From 62-47 sp044463945 (lineage in GTDB: Bacteria > Pseudomonadota > Alphaproteobacteria > Rhizobiales > Xanthobacteraceae), in NCBI GenBank assembly GCA_044463945.1, contig JBIQLW010000020.1, positions 1 through 64,000 on the forward strand: a stretch of 64,000 nt of DNA, read 5' to 3'. The first letter of the stretch is position 1. Each line of letters opens with the position of its first letter. Positions 25,950 to 35,187 of this stretch are shown here, piece after piece. Both the position numbers and the translations under genes were made by a program. The notes under the pieces were generated by a model. It saw only the letters and a program-made list of their open reading frames with translations. It had not been told where the DNA came from and ran no database searches.

Positions 25950-26183
25950 TCACCAAATATGACAGCCTTGATGGACCAGAGCCCCCGTAAGCTCAACGAG
26001 CCAGTGATGCCAAAATCCCTGACGACGGACACCTCTTGACGGCGAGTGTCTCCTGTCTAGCGCCTGCGGCTGAGCGAATCTCTCGCCCTGCTACTCCAAT
26101 CGTGGGTAGACGCCATTTTATTTGCAACAGGCATGAACCGCGAATTCATGACGAGACACGAAGTAGTATTGAGGAGAGAAGCT

Positions 26184-26387
26184 ATGAGGCGAGTATCGAT
26201 TCTTATACTTTCGCTTTGCGCGGTCGTTGCCATGTCGGCTCCTGTGACCGCTCAGGTGCGCGACCATCGTAATGGCGTTAAAGATGACCCTCGGCCTGGG
26301 CCGGCTCCCCAATCACCGAGACTCGACCGAGCAAAGGGTGGCGTAGTCGTTACTGGATCACCTCAGGGACGTGGTCGGGATCGTTGA
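26184..26387 (+). CDS. Small secreted protein with signal peptide
   Basis: A protein of 67 residues. GAGGAGAGAAGCT precedes the ATG at 26184. Residues 1-24 form a clear signal peptide (MRRVSILILSLCAVVAMSAP...TAQ), leaving a basic, Pro/Gly-rich mature part of about 43 residues (VRDHRNGVKDDPRPGPAPQ...). No cysteines. Function unknown. Its 3' end overlaps the minus-strand chimeric gene by about 30 nt. Confidence 0.6.
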   Translation: MRRVSILILSLCAVVAMSAPVTAQVRDHRNGVKDDPRPGPAPQSPRLDRAKGGVVVTGSPQGRGRDR

Positions 26388-27014
26388 TCTCCCTTTGCAT
26401 ACCGGGTTGTTCGACGACGGTTGCTCGTCCGGAAGGAAGCTGAGGATGTAATCGGCCGCTTTGCTGGCCCGAGAGACTGACCATACAATGGCGCGATCGT
26501 CTTCGTGCAGCACCTCTAGCCGGGACCCGATATAGTCAGCGTGCCGCACGGTCGGCACGATGCTGAGCGACGCGCAACAGAGCGCTGCATTGATCACGGC
26601 GATCAGTTCTTCGAAGGCCACAGAGCCCTTGGTCAGCTCACCCGCTCCGTTGGAGGCGTAAGGCGCATAGGAGGCGATCTTCGCGGCGTATTTCCCATCA
26701 TTATCGCCGATCACGCGCACTTCCAGTTTCAACAGCCGGGCGTTCAGCAAAAGCGAGTTCTTGCCGTTGAACATCAGCGTGTTGTCAATGCCGGGCTTGT
26801 TCAGCACGAAGCTGGAATGGGTGGTGATGGTGATCTGCCGCCCGCCGACGACGATGTTGGTGCCTGGGCCGAATGTGATATCGACGTTCTGCGATGCCCG
26901 GTAGTTGCGAACGATAACCCGCTCGATCGACACGAATCGCTCCCCGCCCAATACAACCCCCAGTGACGTTGCCGAGATTTCCGAAACCGAGAAGCAAGGT
27001 GCAGAAAGCCTCAT
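26358..27014 (-). pseudogene. Chimeric remnant: OLD-family ATPase pieces plus ArdC-like tail
   Basis: An open frame of 218 residues that joins unrelated pieces. Residues about 25-58 (FVSIERVIVRNYRASQNVDI...GPGTNIVVGG) look like the start of an OLD/SMC-type ATPase up to its Walker A. It then jumps to ITITTHSSFVLNKPGIDN, which in OLD nucleases lies near the Walker B/H-loop. The last part (VPTVRHADYIGSRLEVLHED...ASKAADYILSF) resembles the C-terminus of ArdC-type antirestriction zincin proteins. The P-loop lysine and the zincin HExxH are both absent, so no activity is expected. Confidence 0.65.
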
Positions 27015-27143
27015 AGATCCGGCTGCTTTCCTCGCAGCACCTTTCCCGGTTCAGCATGGGAGGATCACAACCAGCTCCCAGGCTACACTTTTTCGGACAT
27101 GCTATAAATTGAACGCCGACATGACGCATCGCCTCGAGGGTGA

Positions 27144-28220
27144 ATGACCATGGAGCACGACCGAAAAGACGCTGACCTCCACCGCTTCTCGTCGGGGCGG
27201 CCTCAGCAAACGGTATTTCAGTCGCTGAGCACCGCGGCGATACGCCCGGTCGAGCAATTCGACTACTGGCACGATATGGTCACCCGCGCCGCGGTCGTCG
27301 CTCATCGCCTGCAAGGGGCCGGCATCGCACTCAACGGCGTGATCCTCGTCGCATCCGCCCTGAACTTCGGCACGTTTTCCCACGGTATGGATCATTCGTT
27401 CGCGGTCAATCTGCCGACGCTTGCCGCCATCGCCTGGTATCACGGCAGGACCGCGCACCAGACCACGCCGCTGACCAGGCTCCTCGACGAGGTTCGAGAC
27501 TTCGCCCGGGGGGAATATGCCGAGGCGCTGTTTCTCGGCAATGCGTTGGGCGCGGACAGGCGTAGCCGGATCGCGAAAACGCTGTCCGGCTATATCGGAC
27601 TCGATCCCGTCTTCATTGATCGCGCCCATCTGCGGGTGTCGACAATCCGTTTCCGCAAGGAGCTTCTGAGGAGAGAAGGCAAGGTGATCGGTCGTCTCGA
27701 CGGGCGTGAGGTTTCGATCGATTTCGACCACGCCGGCGAGGAACCGGAGGGCGACCCCAGCCTGCTGACCAAAGTCCTGATCCCCACGAGAACCATCCTG
27801 CAAGAGCATCTTGCCGAACTGGGCTACAAGGAGGAGGCCCCGCTACGTGTTGAATAACGAGCGGGCGCCCAAGGTCTGGAACTGGCAGCATACTGTGCCG
27901 CGCATGGCCGGCATATCCGAGCGGGAACTTGAGGATGTGAACGTGTTTCCGCAGAATACGTGGGCCGCGGGAGACCTTGCCGCAGCGATGCGGGCGAACC
28001 GCCGGCTCCGGGTGTGCAGATCCACGGCTACTACGATCTTGCCACGCCATTTGCATGGGGCGACTACGACCTCGCCCACCTGACGTTCGACGACGAGCTG
28101 CGGCGCAACATCGATACCCTCTATTACGAGACAGGGCACATGCCGTTCGCGGACGATGATGTTTTGGCGCGGATGACACAGGATCTGGACGGGTTTTATC
28201 AGAAGGCAGTCGGACCGTAG
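27144..28220 (+). pseudogene. S10 serine carboxypeptidase pseudogene fused to AraC start
   Basis: Residues 20-50 (FQSLSTAAIRPVEQFDYWHD) match the N-terminus of AraC-type regulators. From about residue 52 the sequence is a peptidase S10 interior (LIPTLAA-like NLPTLAAIAWYHGR, FLGNALGADRR, KTLSGYIGLD). Near 27840 the frame shifts by deletion to read YVLNNERAPKVWNWQ. Near 28015 it shifts back after a TG duplication and reads VQIHGYYDLATPF and ETGHMPFADD, the catalytic Asp and His regions. The serine nucleophile part is lost. Three lesions mean a dead gene. Confidence 0.8.
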
Positions 28221-28225
28221 ACTTA

Positions 28226-28325
28226 TCGCGCGTGTTGACGAGGTTGCCCTGACTGTCGATGCGGAAGCGGACATAGGCCTTGCCCGCTTCTCCGGGTGGG
28301 CGCGCTCCGGAGGGATATCGTTGCG
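28226..28325 (-). pseudogene. TonB C-terminal domain fragment
   Basis: About 33 residues on the minus strand, YPSGARPPGEAGKAYVRFRI then DSQGNLVNT, match the start of TonB-type C-terminal domains. There is no start, no membrane anchor and no end of the domain. Together with the 28326-28457 stretch, in which I see no gene, it closes the decayed zone. Confidence 0.5.
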
Positions 28326-28457
28326 GCGCCCGGGATACGCCATCAGCCGCAACGGCGGCACCTCGACGTTGTCGACCTGTAGCAGGATTTCTTCCTCCCA
28401 CAGGCATCCCTCTCGGCTGCCTGTATCGCAGCCATCCTCGATCAATAAGTTCTGAGC

Positions 28458-29225
28458 TTAGGTTTCGACGACACGCTCACGGTGAATGCGGCGGCAGTCC
28501 ATCTCGTATTCGAGATCGAGAACCGGCGGCCGGTTGAAATGCCAGGTCAGGCCGTGGCCCAACGCGCCCCGCCGGCCGAGTTCGCTTTCGACGAACGGGA
28601 AGATGTCATGCACCGTGTAGATCTGCACGCCGGTGGTCTGCGGCCAGCTTCCGGAAAACGCGCTCATGCGCCGTTCCATCTCCTTCAGTACAAACACCGC
28701 CTTCTCGCGCAGCCCGTCGGGCGAGGTGTCGTCGAGCCGCACGATGCGGGAGCGATAGTCGCCCGGCCCCTCCTCCGATTCGGCGCTTCCCGAGATCATG
28801 AAGGACGGCGGCGCATCAGACGCCGGCACGACATAGGTGAAAGCATGGAAGCTCGGCTCCGCTGGCGGCTGCACCGCCGGACAGACGTTGCTGCGCGCCA
28901 CCGGGTTGACGCCGTCGACCACCACCCCCCAGGACGAGAGAACCCCGGTGTAGATGGTGTTGAAATCGCGAAAGCCCTGCTCGGTGAAAGGTTTGGGCGA
29001 ACGCAATTCGCAGGCGCAGAACGCCGTGAGCGGCTGGCCGGCCTCCTTGATGATAGCGGCGACGCGATCAAACCCCTCGCTCAGCGGCACCGGACGGGAA
29101 AACCGGACGCGTTCGAGCGCATATCCGGGCAGCGCGCCGACGCCTCCCGAGTACTGGCTGACGCCGGGAATGAATCGATAACCGCCATGGCGGGCCGGTA
29201 CCGCTTCTACTGTGATTTTGCTCAT
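28458..29225 (-). CDS. CnbZ/RidA-like deaminase
   Basis: Cytoplasmic protein of 255 residues. The middle part (AFCACELRSPKPFTEQGFRD, YTGVLSSWGVVVDGVNPVAR, then SNVCPAVQPPAEPSFHAFTY) resembles proteins annotated as 2-amino-5-chloromuconate deaminase CnbZ, which are related to RidA-type enamine/imine deaminases. The conserved NPVARSNV arginine and a nearby acidic group would be the active site. It lies 52 bp after livF and is probably the last gene of the transport operon. An amino-acid- or aminomuconate-like substrate is plausible. The true substrate is unknown. Confidence 0.6.
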   Translation of the reverse strand: MSKITVEAVPARHGGYRFIPGVSQYSGGVGALPGYALERVRFSRPVPLSEGFDRVAAIIKEAGQPLTAFCACELRSPKPFTEQGFRDFNTIYTGVLSSWGVVVDGVNPVARSNVCPAVQPPAEPSFHAFTYVVPASDAPPSFMISGSAESEEGPGDYRSRIVRLDDTSPDGLREKAVFVLKEMERRMSAFSGSWPQTTGVQIYTVHDIFPFVESELGRRGALGHGLTWHFNRPPVLDLEYEMDCRRIHRERVVET

Positions 29226-29276
29226 CTTACCTCGATACAGGTTGGGGTTGGTGGCTGGTCTGCCGTGCGGCGACGG

Positions 29277-30035
29277 CTAGTCCTCGATGACGCCCAGATA
29301 GGCGTCGCGGATGATCGGGTCGGACAGCAACTCCGACGACACGCCGGAGCGGACGATGCGACCCATATCCATGACGAATGCGGAATGGGAGAGATCGAGG
29401 GCGATGGTCACGTCCTGCTCGACCAGCAGGATCGACACACCCTCGGCGTTGAGCTGGCGCAGCGCGGCAACGAGTTGCTCGACCAGCAGCGGCGACAAGC
29501 CAAGGGACAGTTCGTCGATCATCAGGAGCGTCGGCGCACTCATCAGGCCGCGCCCGATCGCGCACATCTGCTGCTCACCGCCCGACAGCGTCGCTGCCGC
29601 CTGCGTGCGCCGCTCGTACAGCTTGGGGAAAATGCGAAACACCCGGTCGAGGTCGCGACCGATCTCGCTGCGACCCACGGGGCGCAGATAGGCGCCCATG
29701 AGCAGGTTATCTTCGACGCTCATGGCGCCGAACAGCCTTCGTCCCTCCGGCACATGCACGACGCCCGTTCTCAGGATGGTTTCCGCCTTGGCGGCGGACA
29801 AGTCGATGCCGGCGGTGCGATAAATACCGGAGCGCACCGGGAGCAGGCCCGACAACGTGCGCATCAAGGTCGTCTTGCCCGCGCCGTTCGAGCCGATCAA
29901 CGCTGTGATCTCGCCGGCTCGCACTCTCATGTCGATGCCCCACAGCACCTGGATCTCGCCGTAGCCGGCGGTCAGGCCCTCCAGCTCGAGAATTGGCGCC
30001 GTCATGCCCGATTCAGCCATTCCCCGCTCATCCAT
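29277..30035 (-). CDS. livF: Branched-chain-type ABC transporter ATPase (LivF)
   Basis: ATP-binding subunit of a HAAT-family importer, about 252 residues. Walker A is GSNGAGKTT, the ABC signature LSGGEQQM and Walker B LLMIDELSLGL. SLGLSPLLVEQ is characteristic of LivF. I chose the ATG at 30035, which overlaps the livG stop by 8 nt; ATGs at 30020 and 30005 are possible. It works with LivG, the two permeases and the binding protein encoded upstream. Confidence 0.92.
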   Translation of the reverse strand: MDERGMAESGMTAPILELEGLTAGYGEIQVLWGIDMRVRAGEITALIGSNGAGKTTLMRTLSGLLPVRSGIYRTAGIDLSAAKAETILRTGVVHVPEGRRLFGAMSVEDNLLMGAYLRPVGRSEIGRDLDRVFRIFPKLYERRTQAAATLSGGEQQMCAIGRGLMSAPTLLMIDELSLGLSPLLVEQLVAALRQLNAEGVSILLVEQDVTIALDLSHSAFVMDMGRIVRSGVSSELLSDPIIRDAYLGVIED

Positions 30036-30774
30036 GATCGTGCCGCCGCGCATATTGCTGGCCCAGATACGCCTCAATGACGGCGCTGTCCTTAATGACC
30101 TCGCGCGGCGCGCCGTTCGCGATCAAGACGCCATTGTGCAGCACGGCGATACGCGTGCAGACATTGAGCACCACCTTCATCAGATGCTCGATCATCACGA
30201 TGGTGACGCCGCTTTTCGCGATCTGATGAATGAGGCCGGTGGCGCGCTCGACCTCGGCGGTGTTGAGCCCGGCATTGACTTCATCAAGGAACAGCAGCCG
30301 CGGACGCATCGCCAGCGCCTTGGCTAGTTCGAGACGCTTGCGCATCGCCAGCGTGAGCGTGGCGGCAGACTGCTCGGCCTGGTCTTCGAGTCCGACGAAG
30401 GCAAGATGCTCGCGCGCGGCGTCGCGCGCGGCGTGCAGCGACGTACCCGGCTGCGAGAACGCCGCCGCGGCAGCGACATTGTCGAGCGCGCTCATCTCGG
30501 GAAAGGGCTGCACCACCTGAAAGGTTCGCGACAATCCGCGCCGCGCCGCCTGATAGGATTTCACCCTGGTGATATCCTGCCCGGCGAAGGCCACAGTGCC
30601 CGAGGTTGCCGGAGTTACGGCGGTGACGACATTGACCAGCGTGGTTTTGCCGGCGCCGTTCGGTCCGATCAGGCCGAGGATTTCGCCGCTGTCGATGCCG
30701 AGCGTGACATTGCGCAGTGCATACAGGCCGCCGAACCGCCGCGAGACGCTGTCGAGTTTGAGAATCTCAGGCAC
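30028..30774 (-). CDS. livG: Branched-chain-type ABC transporter ATPase (LivG)
   Basis: Second nucleotide-binding subunit, 248 residues from a GTG start that overlaps the livM stop by 8 nt. Walker A is GPNGAGKTTLVN. The signature region reads ATLTLAMRKRLELAKAL, in which the usual LSxG is replaced by LTLA, a variation seen in some LivG proteins. Walker B is LLFLDEVNAGL, and the C-terminal extension (YLGQQYARR) is typical of LivG. The LTLA signature is worth noting because LivF has the normal LSGGE. Confidence 0.9.
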   Translation of the reverse strand: MPEILKLDSVSRRFGGLYALRNVTLGIDSGEILGLIGPNGAGKTTLVNVVTAVTPATSGTVAFAGQDITRVKSYQAARRGLSRTFQVVQPFPEMSALDNVAAAAAFSQPGTSLHAARDAAREHLAFVGLEDQAEQSAATLTLAMRKRLELAKALAMRPRLLFLDEVNAGLNTAEVERATGLIHQIAKSGVTIVMIEHLMKVVLNVCTRIAVLHNGVLIANGAPREVIKDSAVIEAYLGQQYARRHDHG

Positions 30775-31702
30775 CGCGCAGCCTCTTGAACAGCAGCTCG
30801 CCACGCAGCGACGTCAGCCCGTGCGGAAGGAACAACAGAAGCGCGATGATCAGCACGCCAAGCACGGCAGAGTGAAACTGGATGTAGTTGCGCCACACCA
30901 CCTCTTCCAGCACGAGGTAGAGCAGTGCGCCGATCATCACCCCGAGCGATGAGCCAAGGCCGCCGATCAGCGCCATCACGATAGGCTTCACCGAATACAG
31001 AATGTCGAAGACATCGGTCGGATCGATGTAGTGTACCCAGGCCGCGTAAACGCCGCCAGCAGCACCGACGAAGCAGGCCGACAAACCAAAGGCGATCGAT
31101 TTGTAAAGTGTGGTGTTCAGCCCGACCATCTGCGAGGCAGCTTCGTTCTGCCGGATGCAGGACAGGCCGAATCCGAGGCGCGACGACGACACCGCGATCA
31201 CCGAAAGGACTGTGACCAGCAGCACAAACCACATCACGTAAAAAAAGAACCGGGCATCCGCCATGATGTCGGTGCCGGCCATGACCGGGATGTTCAGCCC
31301 CATGCCACCGCCGGTGAGGTCGGTCGCGTGATTGACGATCTCGCGCAGCACCTCGACGAGCGCGAGGCTGGCGATGGCGAAATAGTGGCCGCGCAAGCGT
31401 AGCAGCACCGCGCCCAGCAGCCCGGCCAGCACAAAGGCCAGCACCGCCGCGGCCGGCAGGCAGAGCCACAGCGGCACCCCGTAGCCAAGCAGGATACCGG
31501 TCGTGTAGGCGCCGAGCCCGAAGAATGCCGCGGCAGCGAACGACGGATAGCCGGCAAAGCCTCCGATCACGTTCCACGACAGCGCAAGAATGCAGTACAT
31601 ACCGGCCATGGTGCCGAGCCGCAGTGTATAGGCGCTTCCCGTGAGCGGCAGCACCGCAAAGCACAGGACGAGCACGATGAGAATGAGGTCCGATCGTTTC
31701 AC
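30767..31702 (-). CDS. livM: Branched-chain-type ABC transporter permease (LivM)
   Basis: Inner-membrane permease of 311 residues with about eight to nine hydrophobic helices. Typical LivM stretches include WNVIGGFAGYPSFAAAAFFG and the EAA-like loop SCIRQNEAASQMVGLN, which contacts the ATPase. The start is GTG 31702, overlapping the livH stop as GTGA. A longer open frame upstream is antisense-like and rejected. Confidence 0.92.
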   Translation of the reverse strand: MKRSDLILIVLVLCFAVLPLTGSAYTLRLGTMAGMYCILALSWNVIGGFAGYPSFAAAAFFGLGAYTTGILLGYGVPLWLCLPAAAVLAFVLAGLLGAVLLRLRGHYFAIASLALVEVLREIVNHATDLTGGGMGLNIPVMAGTDIMADARFFFYVMWFVLLVTVLSVIAVSSSRLGFGLSCIRQNEAASQMVGLNTTLYKSIAFGLSACFVGAAGGVYAAWVHYIDPTDVFDILYSVKPIVMALIGGLGSSLGVMIGALLYLVLEEVVWRNYIQFHSAVLGVLIIALLLFLPHGLTSLRGELLFKRLRGA

Positions 31703-32565
31703 TCGAAACCTTTCCGGCCCATAAGGCCCTGCGGGCGAACCACAAGAAACACGATCAGGAGCACGAAAGACAACGTGGTGGCGAGCGCCGGGCCGAACAG
31801 CACCGAACCGACGCCCTCGATCAGCGCCAGCAGCAGCCCGCCGGCCAGCGCGCCGGAGACGCTGCCAAGACCGCCGAGGACGCAGACCACGAACGCCTTG
31901 GTGAGATAGGCGGTGGACACCAGCGGCGAGATCGGGAAGATCAGCGCCATCAGTACCCCGGCGCAGCCGGCCATCACCGCGCCGATGCCGAAGGCGATGG
32001 CGTAGATCGACTTGACGTCGACGCCCATCAGCGTCGCCGCATCGCGGTCGAGCCGCACGGCGACGATAGCACGGCCGGTGCGCGAGCGGCGCAAGATGAG
32101 ATACAGCGCGAAGGTCAGAGCCAGCGCCAGCACCAGCGCTATCAGCCGATCCACCGGCACCACGACGCCGTCGAGCGACAGCGAGCCGACCGGCGGCGAC
32201 AGTGTCAGCTTGCGAAAATCCGCCGTGAAAAAATAGATCATGACGTTGTTGAGCAGGAGATCGAGTCCGAACGTCAGGGTCAAGGTCACGAGCACGGGCG
32301 CGGCGATCACCCGGTTCAGGATGGATCGCTGGATCGCATAGCCCAGCACGAAGAACAACGGCGCCACAATAGCCAGCGCATACCACGGTGCGATGCCGAA
32401 GGCATTGTAGAGCCACCAGGCGCCGTAGGCGCCCAGCACAATGAACGAGCCGTGGGCCAGGTTGATGACATTAAGAACGCCCCAGACCAGCGAGAAGCCG
32501 ATGGAGATGCAGGCATACAGGCACCCCAGCACCAAGGCGTTGATAAGCACCTGCGCGGCAAGCAT
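31699..32565 (-). CDS. livH: Branched-chain-type ABC transporter permease (LivH)
   Basis: Inner-membrane permease of 288 residues with about eight hydrophobic helices. The N-terminal LVWGVLNVINLAHGSFIVLGA is diagnostic of LivH. The cytoplasmic loop reads AVRLDRDAATLMGVDVKSI, the contact point to LivF/LivG, and the end MGRKGFE. It follows the binding-protein gene by 40 bp and overlaps livM by 4 nt. Confidence 0.93.
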   Translation of the reverse strand: MLAAQVLINALVLGCLYACISIGFSLVWGVLNVINLAHGSFIVLGAYGAWWLYNAFGIAPWYALAIVAPLFFVLGYAIQRSILNRVIAAPVLVTLTLTFGLDLLLNNVMIYFFTADFRKLTLSPPVGSLSLDGVVVPVDRLIALVLALALTFALYLILRRSRTGRAIVAVRLDRDAATLMGVDVKSIYAIAFGIGAVMAGCAGVLMALIFPISPLVSTAYLTKAFVVCVLGGLGSVSGALAGGLLLALIEGVGSVLFGPALATTLSFVLLIVFLVVRPQGLMGRKGFE

Positions 32566-32605
32566 GCCAACTATCCTATCGACCTGACGATGGCGGAAAG
32601 AGGCG

Positions 32606-33826
32606 TCATTCGACGCCCAGCTTGAATTCGCCTTGCTTGATCTGGGTCGGCAGCAGCACTATGGGTTTGGCCCCCTGGATCTGGAACACCGGCGGCTCCA
32701 GCGAGACGATCTGCCCGGTCGGACCAAACTTCACCGGACCGTAGAAAGTCACGACATCAAGGCTCGCCAACGCATCGCGCACCTTCTGGGGGTCGATCGT
32801 TCCGGCCTTCTCGATCGCAAGCTGGAAGATCACGCCTGCCGCCGAGGCCGAGGCCTGCCCGTAATCGGGATCGGATTTGTACTTGTCGCGAAACAACTTC
32901 ACATAGTTGGCGGTGGACTTGAAGATATCCTTGCCATTGTAGCGCACCGCCGGGTGCCACCAGGCCGCGCTGCTGACATTCTCGGCGCTGGCGCCGGCCG
33001 CATCGATGAATTCCTGATAGGCGGGACCGGCAATCATCGACACGACCGGCGCCTTCATCTGCTGGTCGACCATCTGCTTACGCACCAGCATCAGGTCGTT
33101 GATGTAGCCGGTGACAAAAATCCACTGCGGCCCGAGCGCCTTCATCTGCGACAGCGCCGCCGAGTGGTCGAGCGTGTTGATGGCGTATTTCTCGAAGTAG
33201 ACCACCTCCATGCCATTGGCCTTGGCCGACTTCTCCATCTCCTGCGCGATCGCCAGCGGGAACAGGTCGTTGCGCGCAAGGATCGCCACCTTCTTCACGT
33301 CCGGCGCCTTGGCCTTGACGAGTTGGGTCAGCGGCGTGGTCAGCGTGTCGTTGGGCGTGAAAGTGCCGAACAGATACTTGTAACCCTGGTCATAGACCTG
33401 CGAGGACGACGCTGCCGCGGCGATCGTTGGAATCTTGTACTTCTCGGAGACCGAGCTCGCCGCCTTTGCAGCCCCCGAGCCGAATGCGCCGAACAGGAAA
33501 TTGACCTTGTTCTGAGTGATCATCTGCTCGGTAGCCTGCACCGAGCGAGGCGTGTTCGACTGGTAGTCGGTGTAAACGATCTCGACCTTGTAGCGCGTTC
33601 CGCCGACGTCGATGCCACCGGCCTTGTTGGCTTCCTCGGCCCACAGATCGTAACCCTGCTTCTGCTTGACTGCTTCCGGCGCGAGCGGCCCAGTCAGCGG
33701 CAGCGGCGCGCCGAACCGGATGACATTGTCCGCCAATGCCGGTCCCGCCGATCCCAAAAGTCCTGCTGCAACGAGACATGTCGCGCTTGTGACACCTGCG
33801 ACCAGATTGCGCCGGATGCGGTCCAT
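32606..33826 (-). CDS. Branched-chain-type ABC transporter binding protein
   Basis: Periplasmic binding protein (Peripla_BP_6/LivK type) of 406 residues. A signal peptide covers about 1-32 (AGLLGSAGPALA|DN). The mature start IRFGAPLPLTGPLAPEA is typical. Later stretches include VNFLFGAFGSGAAKAAS and YGQASASAAGVIFQLAIEKAG. It is the first gene of the livKHMGF-type operon with the CnbZ-like gene at its end, so the ligand may be the deaminase substrate or a precursor. The promoter lies in the divergent region shared with lysR. Confidence 0.92.
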   Translation of the reverse strand: MDRIRRNLVAGVTSATCLVAAGLLGSAGPALADNVIRFGAPLPLTGPLAPEAVKQKQGYDLWAEEANKAGGIDVGGTRYKVEIVYTDYQSNTPRSVQATEQMITQNKVNFLFGAFGSGAAKAASSVSEKYKIPTIAAAASSSQVYDQGYKYLFGTFTPNDTLTTPLTQLVKAKAPDVKKVAILARNDLFPLAIAQEMEKSAKANGMEVVYFEKYAINTLDHSAALSQMKALGPQWIFVTGYINDLMLVRKQMVDQQMKAPVVSMIAGPAYQEFIDAAGASAENVSSAAWWHPAVRYNGKDIFKSTANYVKLFRDKYKSDPDYGQASASAAGVIFQLAIEKAGTIDPQKVRDALASLDVVTFYGPVKFGPTGQIVSLEPPVFQIQGAKPIVLLPTQIKQGEFKLGVE

Positions 33827-33922
33827 ACGAGAGCCTCCTCCACTTGATTTTCTGCCCGTGGCCTGGCCGGCCCGGGTGTGGAGGCAACAATGACAAGTTC
33901 ACAATTCGAAATAAAGCGCTTA

Positions 33923-33950
33923 AATTAGCTAATTGAAGTCTAAAAATTAG
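33923..33950. promoter_or_regulatory. Paired ATTAG palindromes, probable LysR sites
   Basis: AATTAGCTAATT (33923-33934) is a perfect 12-bp palindrome. CTAAAAATTAG (33940-33950) is a second palindrome that repeats the ATTAG half. They lie 16-17 bp apart on an AT-rich stretch between the divergent lysR and binding-protein genes, as expected for LysR recognition and activation sites. The link is positional. Confidence 0.55.
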
Positions 33951-33974
33951 AACCCTTACGGGCACGATATAACC

Positions 33975-34883
33975 ATGATCGAAGCAACCGCCATCCGTTA
34001 TTTCCGGGAAGTAACGCGCCAGGGCTCCATCAAACGGGCCGCTGAAGCGCTGCAAATCGCGCCTAGCGCCATCAGCCGGCAGATCCAGGGCCTTGAGACG
34101 GCGCTCGCGGTCAAGCTGTTTGAGCGCCGCGCCCGTGGCATCAGCCTCACCGACGCCGGCGAACTGCTGTACCGCTATGCTATCGATAACCGGAAACGGA
34201 TCGACGATATCTTCACCGGCGTCCGCGAGTTCGGTTCCTCGCAGCGCGGCCATGTGCGCATCGCCACCGTCGAGGGGTTGCTGGCGAGTTTCCTTGCAAG
34301 CTTCGTGTTCGACATGGCGCATCAGTATCCCGGCGTCACCATCAGCGTCACCACCGTAGGCTCGCGTGTCGTCGCCGATATGGTGGCTCACCGCGACGTC
34401 GATATCGGGTTGGTGTTCGGCCCGGCACCCCGGCGCGACCTGTTCGAACTGGCCAGGATGCGCCAGGGGCTGTGCCTGATCGTCGCCCCCGGCCATCCCC
34501 TCGCCGCCCGGGCAAGCTGCTGCCTCGCCGATCTCAACGACCTCAAGGTCATCATGCCGAACACGTCGTTCGGTATCCGTCAGGAGGTCGAGCGCGTCGC
34601 CGCCCAGAGTAAGATCCGGCTGAAGCTGTGCTACGAGACCAATTCGCTGGCCTTCGCACGCACCATTGTCGCGCAGACCGACGTCGCGACGTTCCTGCCG
34701 CGCGATTCGGCGAAGCCCGACCTCCTTGCCGGCAGGCTGGTCGCGGTGCCGCTACGCGACCGACGGCTCGCGGCGACGCGCGCAACGCTGGTGCAGGCGG
34801 TATCGCAGCAAGCGACGCCGGCGTGCCGCGTCGCCTCGGAACTGCTGGTGGCGCGAATGCAGGCGAGCGATACTGGCGCATAA
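33975..34883 (+). CDS. LysR family regulator
   Basis: Transcription regulator of 302 residues. The winged helix-turn-helix covers about 1-60 (REVTRQGSIKRAAEALQIAP, SAISRQIQGLE). The effector domain follows, with HRDVDIGLVFGPAPR and GLCLIVAPGHPLA. The gene diverges from the ABC operon, with palindromic half sites in the 148 bp between them. It probably activates the transporter and deaminase genes in response to their substrate. Confidence 0.92.
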   Translation: MIEATAIRYFREVTRQGSIKRAAEALQIAPSAISRQIQGLETALAVKLFERRARGISLTDAGELLYRYAIDNRKRIDDIFTGVREFGSSQRGHVRIATVEGLLASFLASFVFDMAHQYPGVTISVTTVGSRVVADMVAHRDVDIGLVFGPAPRRDLFELARMRQGLCLIVAPGHPLAARASCCLADLNDLKVIMPNTSFGIRQEVERVAAQSKIRLKLCYETNSLAFARTIVAQTDVATFLPRDSAKPDLLAGRLVAVPLRDRRLAATRATLVQAVSQQATPACRVASELLVARMQASDTGA

Positions 34884-35187
34884 CCGGCGCGGTCCCGTCA
34901 GTGGGCGGCAGGCATCAGGCACGCACGCGAGAGACGCGGCGGGACCCTGGGCCGTAGCGATTGAATTTATCAATCATCTCCACCGCACACCCGTTGAGTG
35001 TCGGATTCGGCACCGATAGAGCGGACCGGGAGGCACGACTAATTTATCGAACACAACGAACGAATTATTCGGCTTGTTCGCGCAACAGATCCTGACGCAT
35101 TGTGTGCAAGGCTGCGGCGGCATCCCTGTTGAAGGCCGCCGCGCCAAGACCGCCCATAAATGTTTCAGGGATGCGAGAAAGCGCTCG
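34884..35187. other. Intergenic, no gene seen
   Basis: About 300 bp between lysR and the aldehyde dehydrogenase gene. It includes an AT-rich stretch (35038-35065) that could hold the dehydrogenase promoter. No hairpin or operator stands out. Confidence 0.4.
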
